The notes below the pieces were generated by a model, which did not search any database, was not told the DNA's origin, and saw only the letters and a list, made by a program, of their open reading frames with translations. DNA of 64,000 nucleotides, from positions 352,693-416,692 of the forward strand of contig SUUY01000001.1 of the NCBI GenBank assembly GCA_015062285.1. The letters run 5' to 3'. A program made the translations under genes and the position numbers. Shown piece by piece: positions 45,941 to 53,550 of this stretch; positions within the stretch are counted from its first letter, which is position 1, and each line of letters opens with the position of its first letter. Source of the stretch: Alphaproteobacteria bacterium (GTDB lineage: Bacteria > Pseudomonadota > Alphaproteobacteria > RF32 > CAG-239).

Positions 45941-46069
45941 ATGCGTCAGAAAAAGTCTAATCTTATTTACTATGTGATTGCTGCTTTAATTGTTGTAGTT
46001 GTTGCTTTTGTTGTGGTGCATGAGGTGCCGATGGAAGCTGAGCATGTGGAGCAAGAAATCAAATTTTAA
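45941..46069 (+). CDS. Small single-span membrane protein upstream of xerD
   Basis: This 42-residue frame has a strong SD (TTTGGAG). It starts MRQKKSNLIYYVIAAL, has one membrane helix (about 9-27) and ends in a periplasmic tail HEVPMEAEHVEQEIKF. Small proteins with this basic-helix-VP-x-E-x-V-E-x-x-I pattern are found next to xerD in other alphaproteobacteria as far as I know, which supports it as a real gene. Function unknown. Confidence 0.6.
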   Translation: MRQKKSNLIYYVIAALIVVVVAFVVVHEVPMEAEHVEQEIKF

Positions 46070-46106
46070 GTTTTGTACGGTCATCAATATAATATAGGTG
46101 TTTGAA

Positions 46107-47009
46107 ATGTCTGATTATATTAATGATTTTTTAGATATGATGGTGGCAGAGCTCGGAGCTTCGCCCAATACGATTGCATCATATCGTTTGGATTTAGAAC
46201 AATTTGACTATCAATGCAAAATGAGTTTAACAGATGTCACCGAACATGATATTTCGGATTTTATTTCGTGGCTTAATAGGCAGGCGTATGCTGTAAGAAC
46301 TGTGGCCAGAAAAATATCGGTACTACGTGATTTTTATAAATTCTTATATTCTGAGAAAGAAATTTCATCGAATCCGATGGCTTATATTTCTTTGCCAAAG
46401 GCAGAAAAGCCGTTGCCCAAGTTTTTGAGTGTTGCAGATATTGAGAAAATGATTGAAACAGCTCAAAACAAACCAAGTTACCAAATGCAAAGAGTTGCAG
46501 TAATGATTGAATTGATGTATGCATGTGGTTTGCGTGTATCTGAACTGATCGGATTACCGGAAAACTGTATTAATTTTGATAAAAAACAAATAATGGTGCG
46601 AGGAAAGGGCAATAAAGAAAGGTTGATTCCCATTGCTTCCAGAGCGGTAAGATCGATTGAAGATTATTTGAGATATTATCGCGAACAATTTATAAAAGAA
46701 GGGCGTAAGTCAATTTGGCTTTTTCCTTCCAAAACATCTAAATCCGGACACATGACAAAAGACGCCTTTTATAAAGATCTAAAGATTTTAGCGGTTCAGT
46801 CAGGAATATCGCCTCAAAAGGTTTCTCCTCACGTGTTGCGTCACTCTTTTGCGACCCATTTACTTCAAAGAGGGGCAGATCTTCGCTCGGTGCAGAAAAT
46901 GTTGGGACATGCGGATATTTCTACAACAGAAATATATACTCATATTATGTCAGAAGAATTGATGGAGAGGGTTGTGGCCAACCATCCGCTATCACAAAAG
47001 CTTGTATAA
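46107..47009 (+). CDS. xerD: Tyrosine recombinase XerD
   Basis: The 300-residue product is of canonical XerC/XerD size. The N-terminal SAM-like core-binding domain covers about 1-95. The catalytic residues are Arg143 (CGLRVSEL), Lys167 (RGKGNKERLIP), His242-x-x-Arg245 (PHVLRHSFATHLL), His268 (LGHADISTTEIYTH) and Tyr277. With XerC it resolves chromosome dimers at dif. There is no integron-integrase-type insert. The ATG at 46107 is used; a GTG at 46098 is in frame. Its 3' end merges with an unusual tandem palindromic repeat (47004-47296). Confidence 0.92.
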   Translation: MSDYINDFLDMMVAELGASPNTIASYRLDLEQFDYQCKMSLTDVTEHDISDFISWLNRQAYAVRTVARKISVLRDFYKFLYSEKEISSNPMAYISLPKAEKPLPKFLSVADIEKMIETAQNKPSYQMQRVAVMIELMYACGLRVSELIGLPENCINFDKKQIMVRGKGNKERLIPIASRAVRSIEDYLRYYREQFIKEGRKSIWLFPSKTSKSGHMTKDAFYKDLKILAVQSGISPQKVSPHVLRHSFATHLLQRGADLRSVQKMLGHADISTTEIYTHIMSEELMERVVANHPLSQKLV

Positions 47010-47296
47010 TGGCTCATCTAGAGCAGTTTGTTCCGGTCAAAAGTTTCCTCACGTACTTCTATGTACGCTCCGGTACTTTTGCCTTTCAAACTACTCTATC
47101 TAAACCATTCTCCAAGCTTTTATGGTGCTAAGTATAATGGCTCATCTAGAGCAGTTTGTTCCGGTCAAAAGTTTCCTCACGTACCTCTATGTACGCTCCG
47201 GTACTTTTGCCGTTCAAACTACTCTATTTAAACCATTCTCCAAGCTTTTATGGTGCTAAGTATAATGGCTTACCTAGAGCAGTTTGTTCCGGTCAT
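47004..47296 (+). repeat. Tandem 128-base palindromic repeats at the xerD 3' end
   Basis: Units begin with GTATAATGGC at 47004, 47132 and 47260; the third is cut at about 47296. Each full unit is a large imperfect palindrome: AATGGCTCATCTAGAGCAGT pairs with the reverse of ACTACTCTATCTAAACCATT, then CAAAAGT with ACTTTTG, around a centre CACGTACTTCTATGTACGCT. The first unit starts inside the last codons of xerD. No gene is seen in 47010-47306. Confidence 0.9.
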
Positions 47297-47306
47297 TACT
47301 GGAATT

Positions 47307-47933
47307 TTATTTTACAAATTTTTGAATTGGTTTATATGATAGGCGGTGGATTCCTTTGATTATGCCATGTTTTTCCAATCCTTCAATATGGGCTTTTGTT
47401 CCATATCCTGCATTTTTTTCAAAACCATAATAAGGATATTTTTTTGCCAAATCTGCCATTAAATGATCTCTAAATACTTTGGCAATAATTGAAGCTGCAG
47501 ATATAGAATAGCATTTGGAGTCACCTTTGACTACGGTTTGGCAGTTACAACATATTCCTTTAGGAACTTGGTTTCCGTCAACCAAGGCAAATTCCGGTTT
47601 TATACCTAATGAAGAAACAGCACGATTCATGGCCATAAAAGTAGCTTGCAAAATATTGTATTGATCAATTTCTTCGGCACTGGCTTGCCCAATGCCGATT
47701 TTTATCTTTCCGCTTTTTTGGGCTTCAAATAGCTTTTCATACAAACTTTCTCGTTTTTTGGCAGTTAGTTTTTTAGAATCATTTAAGGTTTTTAATAAAA
47801 ATTCATCTAAATTGTGGTCTTTGATAATGACCGCACCGGCAACAACCGGACCAGCCCATGGGCCACGTCCGGCCTCATCTATGCCGACAACAGAAAAATT
47901 ATTATATTTATCTTCTAGTTCAAAATCAGGCAT
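47307..47933 (-). CDS. rnhB: Ribonuclease HII
   Basis: The 208-residue enzyme removes RNA from RNA-DNA hybrids and single ribonucleotides from DNA. The catalytic DEAGRGPWAGPVVAGAV is near 19-35, with the DE pair as first acidic residues. ALVDGNQVP lies near 115 and the later SISAASIIAKVFRDHL near 143. It directly follows the S66 peptidase gene without a gap. Confidence 0.95.
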   Translation of the reverse strand: MPDFELEDKYNNFSVVGIDEAGRGPWAGPVVAGAVIIKDHNLDEFLLKTLNDSKKLTAKKRESLYEKLFEAQKSGKIKIGIGQASAEEIDQYNILQATFMAMNRAVSSLGIKPEFALVDGNQVPKGICCNCQTVVKGDSKCYSISAASIIAKVFRDHLMADLAKKYPYYGFEKNAGYGTKAHIEGLEKHGIIKGIHRLSYKPIQKFVK

Positions 47934-48914
47934 TTACCAACTCACTTTTATCTTATCTTCGCTTACTTCGCAAACTCCGCCAATCGGGAAAGTGGCAATA
48001 GGAGTAGTATGTCCAAAGTCCATGTTGGCAATAACCGGAATATTTTTGATCTGAGGAATACTATTGATAATAAATTCCAGTTTATCACGAGAAACTTTTG
48101 ATTCTTTTTGAAAACGACCGATGAGCAAAGCTCGCACATTGCTAAAATCTTCTCTTTGGGCAATAGCTTGCAAATTTCGTAAAAATTCCTTATCGTCCAT
48201 TAAAGAGTAGTGGCAATCTTCCAGCATCAAAATAGTATCTTTGGCAAATTTTGTTTGGAAAGGGGTTCCGTTAAGCAAAATATAGGTGCAGAGGTTGCCG
48301 CCGGAAAGTTCACCTTTAGCATTGCCGGAGTGCAAAATCCACCATCCTTCATTATCAATAAACTCTCTGTTTTCTTGATCTAAAAACCAGGTATCATCAC
48401 TCCACTGGTTTGAAGCAGTTATTTCTGCCTTACGGTTAAATAAAACCTGTTGCATAATATCAAGTGTATATTCATTACCTTTGAGCATGCCGATAGAACT
48501 ATAATGAGGACCATAAAAGCAAGTTAAACCGGTTTGGGCATAAATACCGTTTAAGAGGGCTGTAATATCGGAATAGCCACAAATAATTTTAGGGTTGTTG
48601 CGTATAGTATCATAGTCCAAAAAAGGCAAAAGTTGGTTGGAGTTAAAACCTCCGATTATGGTGAAAATGGCTTTAACATTAGGATCAGCAAATGCATCGT
48701 TAATGTCTTGGGCTCTTTTTTCAATAGAAGACGATGCCATCATATCGAAATTTTCGTCGGTGGTGTTTGTGCCGAAACTTACTTTAAGTCCCAAGGCTTC
48801 AAAGCGTTCTTTAGCAATTTGTCTGGTATCTGCACCTATAATTTTGATACTTGTAGATGGGGCAATAACTCTGACTTCATCACCGGATTTTAAGGGTTGA
48901 GGTTTAATTGTCAT
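47934..48914 (-). CDS. S66 family LD-carboxypeptidase
   Basis: The 326-residue product is LdcA/MccF-like. It starts PLKSGDEVRVIAPST, has the nucleophile elbow IICGYSDITAL with Ser near 115, the Glu in KGELSGGNL/ILMLEDC region, and the His in MDFGHTTPIATFPIG near 297, all at typical positions. It may remove terminal D-Ala from murein tetrapeptides during recycling, or hydrolyse a peptide antibiotic. It is a closer match to the classical family than the shorter paralogue at 5106-5993. It is cotranscribed with rnhB. Confidence 0.85.
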   Translation of the reverse strand: MTIKPQPLKSGDEVRVIAPSTSIKIIGADTRQIAKERFEALGLKVSFGTNTTDENFDMMASSSIEKRAQDINDAFADPNVKAIFTIIGGFNSNQLLPFLDYDTIRNNPKIICGYSDITALLNGIYAQTGLTCFYGPHYSSIGMLKGNEYTLDIMQQVLFNRKAEITASNQWSDDTWFLDQENREFIDNEGWWILHSGNAKGELSGGNLCTYILLNGTPFQTKFAKDTILMLEDCHYSLMDDKEFLRNLQAIAQREDFSNVRALLIGRFQKESKVSRDKLEFIINSIPQIKNIPVIANMDFGHTTPIATFPIGGVCEVSEDKIKVSW

Positions 48915-49009
48915 TTTGCATAACTCCTAAGATAAATATTGAGGAGAGTATAATCTTTTTTATGAGTTTGGCTACTGTTTTTTGCACTCATCATAATTAT
49001 ATATGAATT

Positions 49010-49612
49010 ATGAGATCAGATGAAATTAAACATTTTTATATTTTTCGCCACGGAGAATGTCCGTTGAATCAGACGGGGCATATTCAGGGGCAAAAATTTA
49101 ATGGAAAACTTACTGATCTCGGCTGCAAGCAAGCAGAGCGAGTTGGAATTATCTTGCAGGATAAAGCAATAGAAGTAATTGTAACTTCACCGATGAAAAG
49201 AGCTGTGCAAACAGCTTTAATTGCAAAAAAATATTTAGCAGCTATTCCGATTATGGTCGATCACCGATTGATTGAAGTGAATATGGGTGTTGTGGAAGGA
49301 ATGCATATTTCATTGGCAGAAAAAAAATATGCTGATACCTACAAACATTGGCGTAGCGGAAAATTGAGTGATTTGTTGACTCATTTTGAACATGGAGAAA
49401 GCAAAGCACAGGTTCGCAAAAGAGTTTTTGATGCTTTGGAACATTATGCCCAAAATACCAAATATAAGAATATTGCAATATCTACACATGGAATAGCTAT
49501 TGCACAAATTTTGCAATATTTCGGTATAAAAAAAACAAATATTCCTAATGGTGCAGTTTTGTTTATAAGCTACAACAAACCGATTTGGAATTATGAGGGC
49601 TTTGTAGAATAA
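49010..49612 (+). CDS. Histidine phosphatase family protein
   Basis: The 200-residue product belongs to the phosphoglycerate-mutase-like histidine phosphatases. The phospho-acceptor His is in FRHGECPLNQTGHIQG near 14 (the family RHGE box), the Arg in SPMKRAVQTA near 62, the acidic LIEVNMGVVEGM near 84, and the second His in ISTHGIAIAQIL near 160. The substrate is not clear (sugar phosphates or nucleotides such as cobalamin precursor phosphates are family examples). No SD precedes the ATG at 49010 (ATGAATTATG). Confidence 0.85.
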   Translation: MRSDEIKHFYIFRHGECPLNQTGHIQGQKFNGKLTDLGCKQAERVGIILQDKAIEVIVTSPMKRAVQTALIAKKYLAAIPIMVDHRLIEVNMGVVEGMHISLAEKKYADTYKHWRSGKLSDLLTHFEHGESKAQVRKRVFDALEHYAQNTKYKNIAISTHGIAIAQILQYFGIKKTNIPNGAVLFISYNKPIWNYEGFVE

Positions 49613-49620
49613 GAAATATC

Positions 49621-50742
<1,122 letters not shown>

Positions 50743-50860
50743 TTAACGTTCTCAGTATGGTAGATATTTGGTTATAAATTTATTAACAACCGAAAAATAT
50801 TTTTATTTTAGCCATTTTGATAATATAAATGTTTATGTCGGGATTTTAATGGTGAAAATA

Positions 50861-50886
50861 AAAAGGCTTGCGAATGCAAGCCTTTT
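50861..50886 (-). terminator. Terminator of the flgB-flgC-fliE operon
   Basis: AAAAGGCTTGC pairs with GCAAGCCTTTT around GAAT. On the minus strand it is followed by a T-rich stretch. Confidence 0.75.
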
Positions 50887-50907
50887 AAAATCGCAAATAT
50901 CTACTTG

Positions 50908-51231
50908 TTAAATAGGCATTTGCATAATGGTGTTGTATGCCTTGATTGCAGTATCTCTTACAGCAACAACCGTTTCTAAGGCAGTTTCGGCACTGGCAAC
51001 TGCCAATACGACATCTTGAATGTCGGCTTTGCCTTGAATGCCTTTTAAGGTCATGGTTTCAGCTTGTTTATTGAGCTCTGTGGTGTCTTCTATGATGTTT
51101 TTTACCATGTTGCCGAAGGAGCTTTCCTCTGCAGGAGCTTGGGGTTGGACAAGAGTTTTTTGCTCTTGTGAAGAAATACGTCCTAATGCTTGTTGGTAGG
51201 CGTTTAAGGCACTGGAAATATTGCTAACCAT
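50908..51231 (-). CDS. fliE: Flagellar hook-basal body protein FliE
   Basis: The 107-residue product links the MS ring to the rod. The C-terminal part has the family pattern SFGNMVKNIIEDTTELNKQA followed by DIQDVVLAVASAETALETVVAVRDTAIKAY-type sequence. It is last of flgB-flgC-fliE, 15 bases after flgC, with a terminator after it. Confidence 0.94.
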   Translation of the reverse strand: MVSNISSALNAYQQALGRISSQEQKTLVQPQAPAEESSFGNMVKNIIEDTTELNKQAETMTLKGIQGKADIQDVVLAVASAETALETVVAVRDTAIKAYNTIMQMPI

Positions 51232-51246
51232 GGTTTAAGTCCTTTC

Positions 51247-51660
51247 TTATTTTAAAATATCTAAAACACTAGAGTTCATTTCTCGAGCAGTTTTGAGCAT
51301 GTTTAAATTGGCATCGTAGGCTCGCTGAGCTTCTTTCATGTCCATCATTTCAATCAAAGGATTGACGTTTGGCAATGAAACATATCCGTTTTCGTCAGCT
51401 CCGGGATGGTTAGGAGCATATCTTTTTTCAAATGGGGACTTGTCGTTGACAATTTTATCAACTTTTACCATTTGAGCACCGGTTTCTTGATCTACGTAGT
51501 TTTGAAAACTAACAACTTGGCGACGATATGGGTCTTTGCCGGGGGTGGTGGAAATGGAATCGGCATTAGCCATATTTTGAGATATGACTTTTAAGCGTTC
51601 AGCCTGAACTCGCATTCCTGAAGCGGCAACATCGGCACTTATGTTAAGGTTTCCAGACAT
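51247..51660 (-). CDS. flgC: Flagellar proximal rod protein FlgC
   Basis: The 137-residue rod protein starts with the flagellar rod motif ISADVAASGMRVQAERLKVISQNMANADS. It has the YRRQVV segment and ends with the conserved EAQRAYDANLNMLKTAREM helix. It follows flgB by 14 bases and is exported by the FliPQR/FlhB apparatus. Confidence 0.96.
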   Translation of the reverse strand: MSGNLNISADVAASGMRVQAERLKVISQNMANADSISTTPGKDPYRRQVVSFQNYVDQETGAQMVKVDKIVNDKSPFEKRYAPNHPGADENGYVSLPNVNPLIEMMDMKEAQRAYDANLNMLKTAREMNSSVLDILK

Positions 51661-51674
51661 TTATTATCCTTTAT

Positions 51675-52088
51675 CTACGCGCTAATCTTGGTGCTGGCAA
51701 TTTGCATCAGAGATTTATATTTATTGAAAATAGTTATCATTCGTTTGTACTCGGAACTTACCTTGCTGGCTTCGTTCATTTGTTGTTCTAAAATGACACC
51801 GTTTCCGTCAATTGTGAGAGCCTCAGAAGGTTGAGGAGTATATACAAAATATGATCCTTGTTGGTTTTGACTAAGAGTTCCTTGTATATGTTTGGGATTG
51901 GTGGTTGTCATTTTGAGACCGGATGACCCCTTTAATTCTTGTTCAAAAGTAGGTTTTTGAACGTCTCTGGCTAAATATCCGGGGGTGCTGGCATTGGCTA
52001 TGTTTTCGGCAATAACCTGTTGACGTGCAGTCAAATACTGCATGTTTTGCTTAGCCATATTGAAAACAGAAAGGTTTTTCAAATCCAT
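51675..52088 (-). CDS. flgB: Flagellar proximal rod protein FlgB
   Basis: The 137-residue rod protein has the N-terminal motif QQVIAENIANASTPGYLARDV and a C-terminal helix. The ATG at 52088 (MDLKNLSVFNMAKQ) is chosen because TTGGGGAA lies before it; the frame extends to 52148 but that part would lie in the leader. It is first gene of flgB-flgC-fliE. The upstream region has a sigma-54 promoter (52136-52152) and a hairpin (52110-52131). Confidence 0.94.
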   Translation of the reverse strand: MDLKNLSVFNMAKQNMQYLTARQQVIAENIANASTPGYLARDVQKPTFEQELKGSSGLKMTTTNPKHIQGTLSQNQQGSYFVYTPQPSEALTIDGNGVILEQQMNEASKVSSEYKRMITIFNKYKSLMQIASTKISA

Positions 52089-52109
52089 ATTATTTCCCCA
52101 ATTTATATA

Positions 52110-52131
52110 GTTATGTGTCCCCACACATAAC
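52110..52131 (-). promoter_or_regulatory. Hairpin at the flgB transcript start
   Basis: GTTATGTGT and ACACATAAC are perfect reverse complements around four bases. The element spans the expected transcription start of the sigma-54 promoter, so it may be an operator or an mRNA 5' hairpin. Confidence 0.5.
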
Positions 52132-52135
52132 AAAC

Positions 52136-52152
52136 ATGCAAAAGTCATGCCA
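52136..52152 (-). promoter_or_regulatory. Sigma-54 promoter upstream of flgB
   Basis: On the minus strand the sequence TGGCATGACTTTTGCAT fits the -24/-12 consensus TGGCAYRNNNNTTGCW at every position. It lies about 50-65 bases before the flgB start codon. RpoN-controlled basal-body genes are well known in alphaproteobacteria. Confidence 0.8.
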
Positions 52153-52217
52153 AATAAACTACTTGTTTTTTTGTCGCATAGAAGATAAATTAGCTTTATC
52201 TGCCTATGGAGCTATAC

Positions 52218-52529
52218 ATGTCTGAAAACGATAATACTCAAATTGAGCTAAAAAACAACAGTACAGCCGACTTTTCCACAACGGATTATGCGGTGGCTCT
52301 GCAATATGAACGTGAAAAAAATTCGGCTCCGATTGTTACGGCAAAGGGGCAGGGAGAAATTGCGGCAAAAATTATTGCCTTAGCTAAGGAACACGATATT
52401 GAAATCAGGCAAGATGCAGATTTGTTGCAGGTTTTGAAAGCTGTTAATATTAACGAAGAAATTCCGGTTGAAGCTTTTGCCGCGGTGGCGGAAATTTTAT
52501 CTTTTATTTATGCTAAAAATCAGAAATAG
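52218..52529 (+). CDS. FlhB C-terminal domain paralogue (FhlB-like)
   Basis: The 103-residue protein corresponds to the cytoplasmic domain of FlhB without membrane part. TTDYAVALQYEREKNSAPIV aligns with THYAVALEYKMGEMDAPKV of FlhB (33488-34564), and AAIAEILSFIYAKN-type end matches AVAEVITYVMQL. The cleavage motif NPTH is replaced by STTD, so it should not self-cleave. Such stand-alone domains can substitute for the FlhB C-terminus in export switching in other bacteria. The ATG at 52218 with GGAG six bases upstream is preferred over 52206. It is divergent from flgB. Confidence 0.88.
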   Translation: MSENDNTQIELKNNSTADFSTTDYAVALQYEREKNSAPIVTAKGQGEIAAKIIALAKEHDIEIRQDADLLQVLKAVNINEEIPVEAFAAVAEILSFIYAKNQK

Positions 52530-52531
52530 GT

Positions 52532-52918
52532 TTAAATATCTAATTTGCATAAGGCTTCAACGATAGGTATATCGGCCGGAGCAAAAGTGTAATTTTTAAG
52601 TTCCTGAGCTGATACCCAAGCGGTTGCCTCGTGTTCGTTAGATGAAATTTGAGGGGAATCTACGCTAACAAAAAAGCAATGCATGTCAATTTGTCCAAAC
52701 TCATATTGATAGCTGGACGACATGAAAAAATTACCGATCTTTGCATTAATGTTAAGTTCCTCATTTAGTTCTCGTTTTAGGGTTTGGGGAAGTGTTTCAC
52801 CTTGTTCTTGTTTTCCGCCGGGAAACTCCCAATGGTGAGCTAAGCTTTTGCCTTCTGGGCGTTGAGTGATGAATATTTTGTGATCATTTATAATGATTGC
52901 AGCAGCAACTGTTGGCAT
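52532..52918 (-). CDS. mutT: 8-oxo-dGTP diphosphatase MutT (Nudix)
   Basis: The 128-residue Nudix hydrolase cleans the nucleotide pool of oxidised dGTP. The Nudix box is GGKQEQGETLPQTLKRELNEEL near 37-58, matching G-x5-E-x7-REUxEE. The N-terminal AAAIIINDHKIFITQRPEGK and WEFPGGK are typical of MutT. It converges on the FlhB-domain gene with 2 bases between stop codons. Confidence 0.9.
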   Translation of the reverse strand: MPTVAAAIIINDHKIFITQRPEGKSLAHHWEFPGGKQEQGETLPQTLKRELNEELNINAKIGNFFMSSSYQYEFGQIDMHCFFVSVDSPQISSNEHEATAWVSAQELKNYTFAPADIPIVEALCKLDI

Positions 52919-53015
52919 GAAATAAACCTCCTAACTTATACAATAAGTATCTTATGGTGACTTGAAAAAGAGTCAATATTTATTAAAATAGGTAACAAAT
53001 AGCATAGGAGGGAAT

Positions 53016-53450
53016 ATGAAATATTTATTTTATAGCATATTGATTGTTTCATTTTGTTTGGGTGGTTTTGTTGAGGCACAAGAAGTTGCTGAACAAAATG
53101 AAGAAGACGTTTTAACTCAAAAAGAGCGTGAACAAAAAAACAGAGAAAAACGAATCGCAAAAGAAAGAAGCGAGGTAACATCAAGATTTAAGAAAAAAGC
53201 ATTTGAGAGGGCAGAACAAAGAGAAAAGAAACAACAGCTTTGGCTAGAAGAGCAAAATAAAAGAGCTTCTCGTTTTCAAAAAGAAGCAATGGATAGAGAA
53301 GAACAAAGAGTTGCAGAACAAAAAGGTTTGGCTAAAAGTAATATAGATAATAAGTCAAGATTTACTAAAAAGGCTGAAGAGAGGTTAGCTAAGCGAGCAG
53401 AACGAGAGCAAAAAAAGAAGGAAAGACGTGCTCGTAGAGGCCGAAAATAG
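53016..53450 (+). CDS. Secreted highly charged coiled-coil protein
   Basis: The 144-residue product has a signal peptide (MKYLFYSILIVSFCLGGFVEA) and then consists almost only of Lys, Arg, Glu, Gln and Ala. Three loosely repeated units follow a pattern SRF-x-KKA-x-ER-x-x-R (near 50, 87 and 115: SRFKKKAFERAEQREK, SRFQKEAMDREEQRV, SRFTKKAEERLAKRA). The end is very basic (ERRARRGRK). It should be a periplasmic helical protein; a nucleic-acid or wall-binding role is possible but not shown. SD is AGGAGG. Confidence 0.7.
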   Translation: MKYLFYSILIVSFCLGGFVEAQEVAEQNEEDVLTQKEREQKNREKRIAKERSEVTSRFKKKAFERAEQREKKQQLWLEEQNKRASRFQKEAMDREEQRVAEQKGLAKSNIDNKSRFTKKAEERLAKRAEREQKKKERRARRGRK

Positions 53451-53550
53451 ACGATAAATTAACTTTTTGTTGACGTATAAGGTGTATATTGAAGAGTTGA
53501 GTCTGAATATACATTGATTTGTTGTGCTTAATTGCAAAAGGAGATATTTG

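Noticed and set aside
46107..47009. Integron integrase (IntI) interpretation of the xerD gene
   Set aside because: Length and motifs are those of ordinary XerD, and I see no extra IntI-specific insert before the catalytic His-x-x-Arg block.
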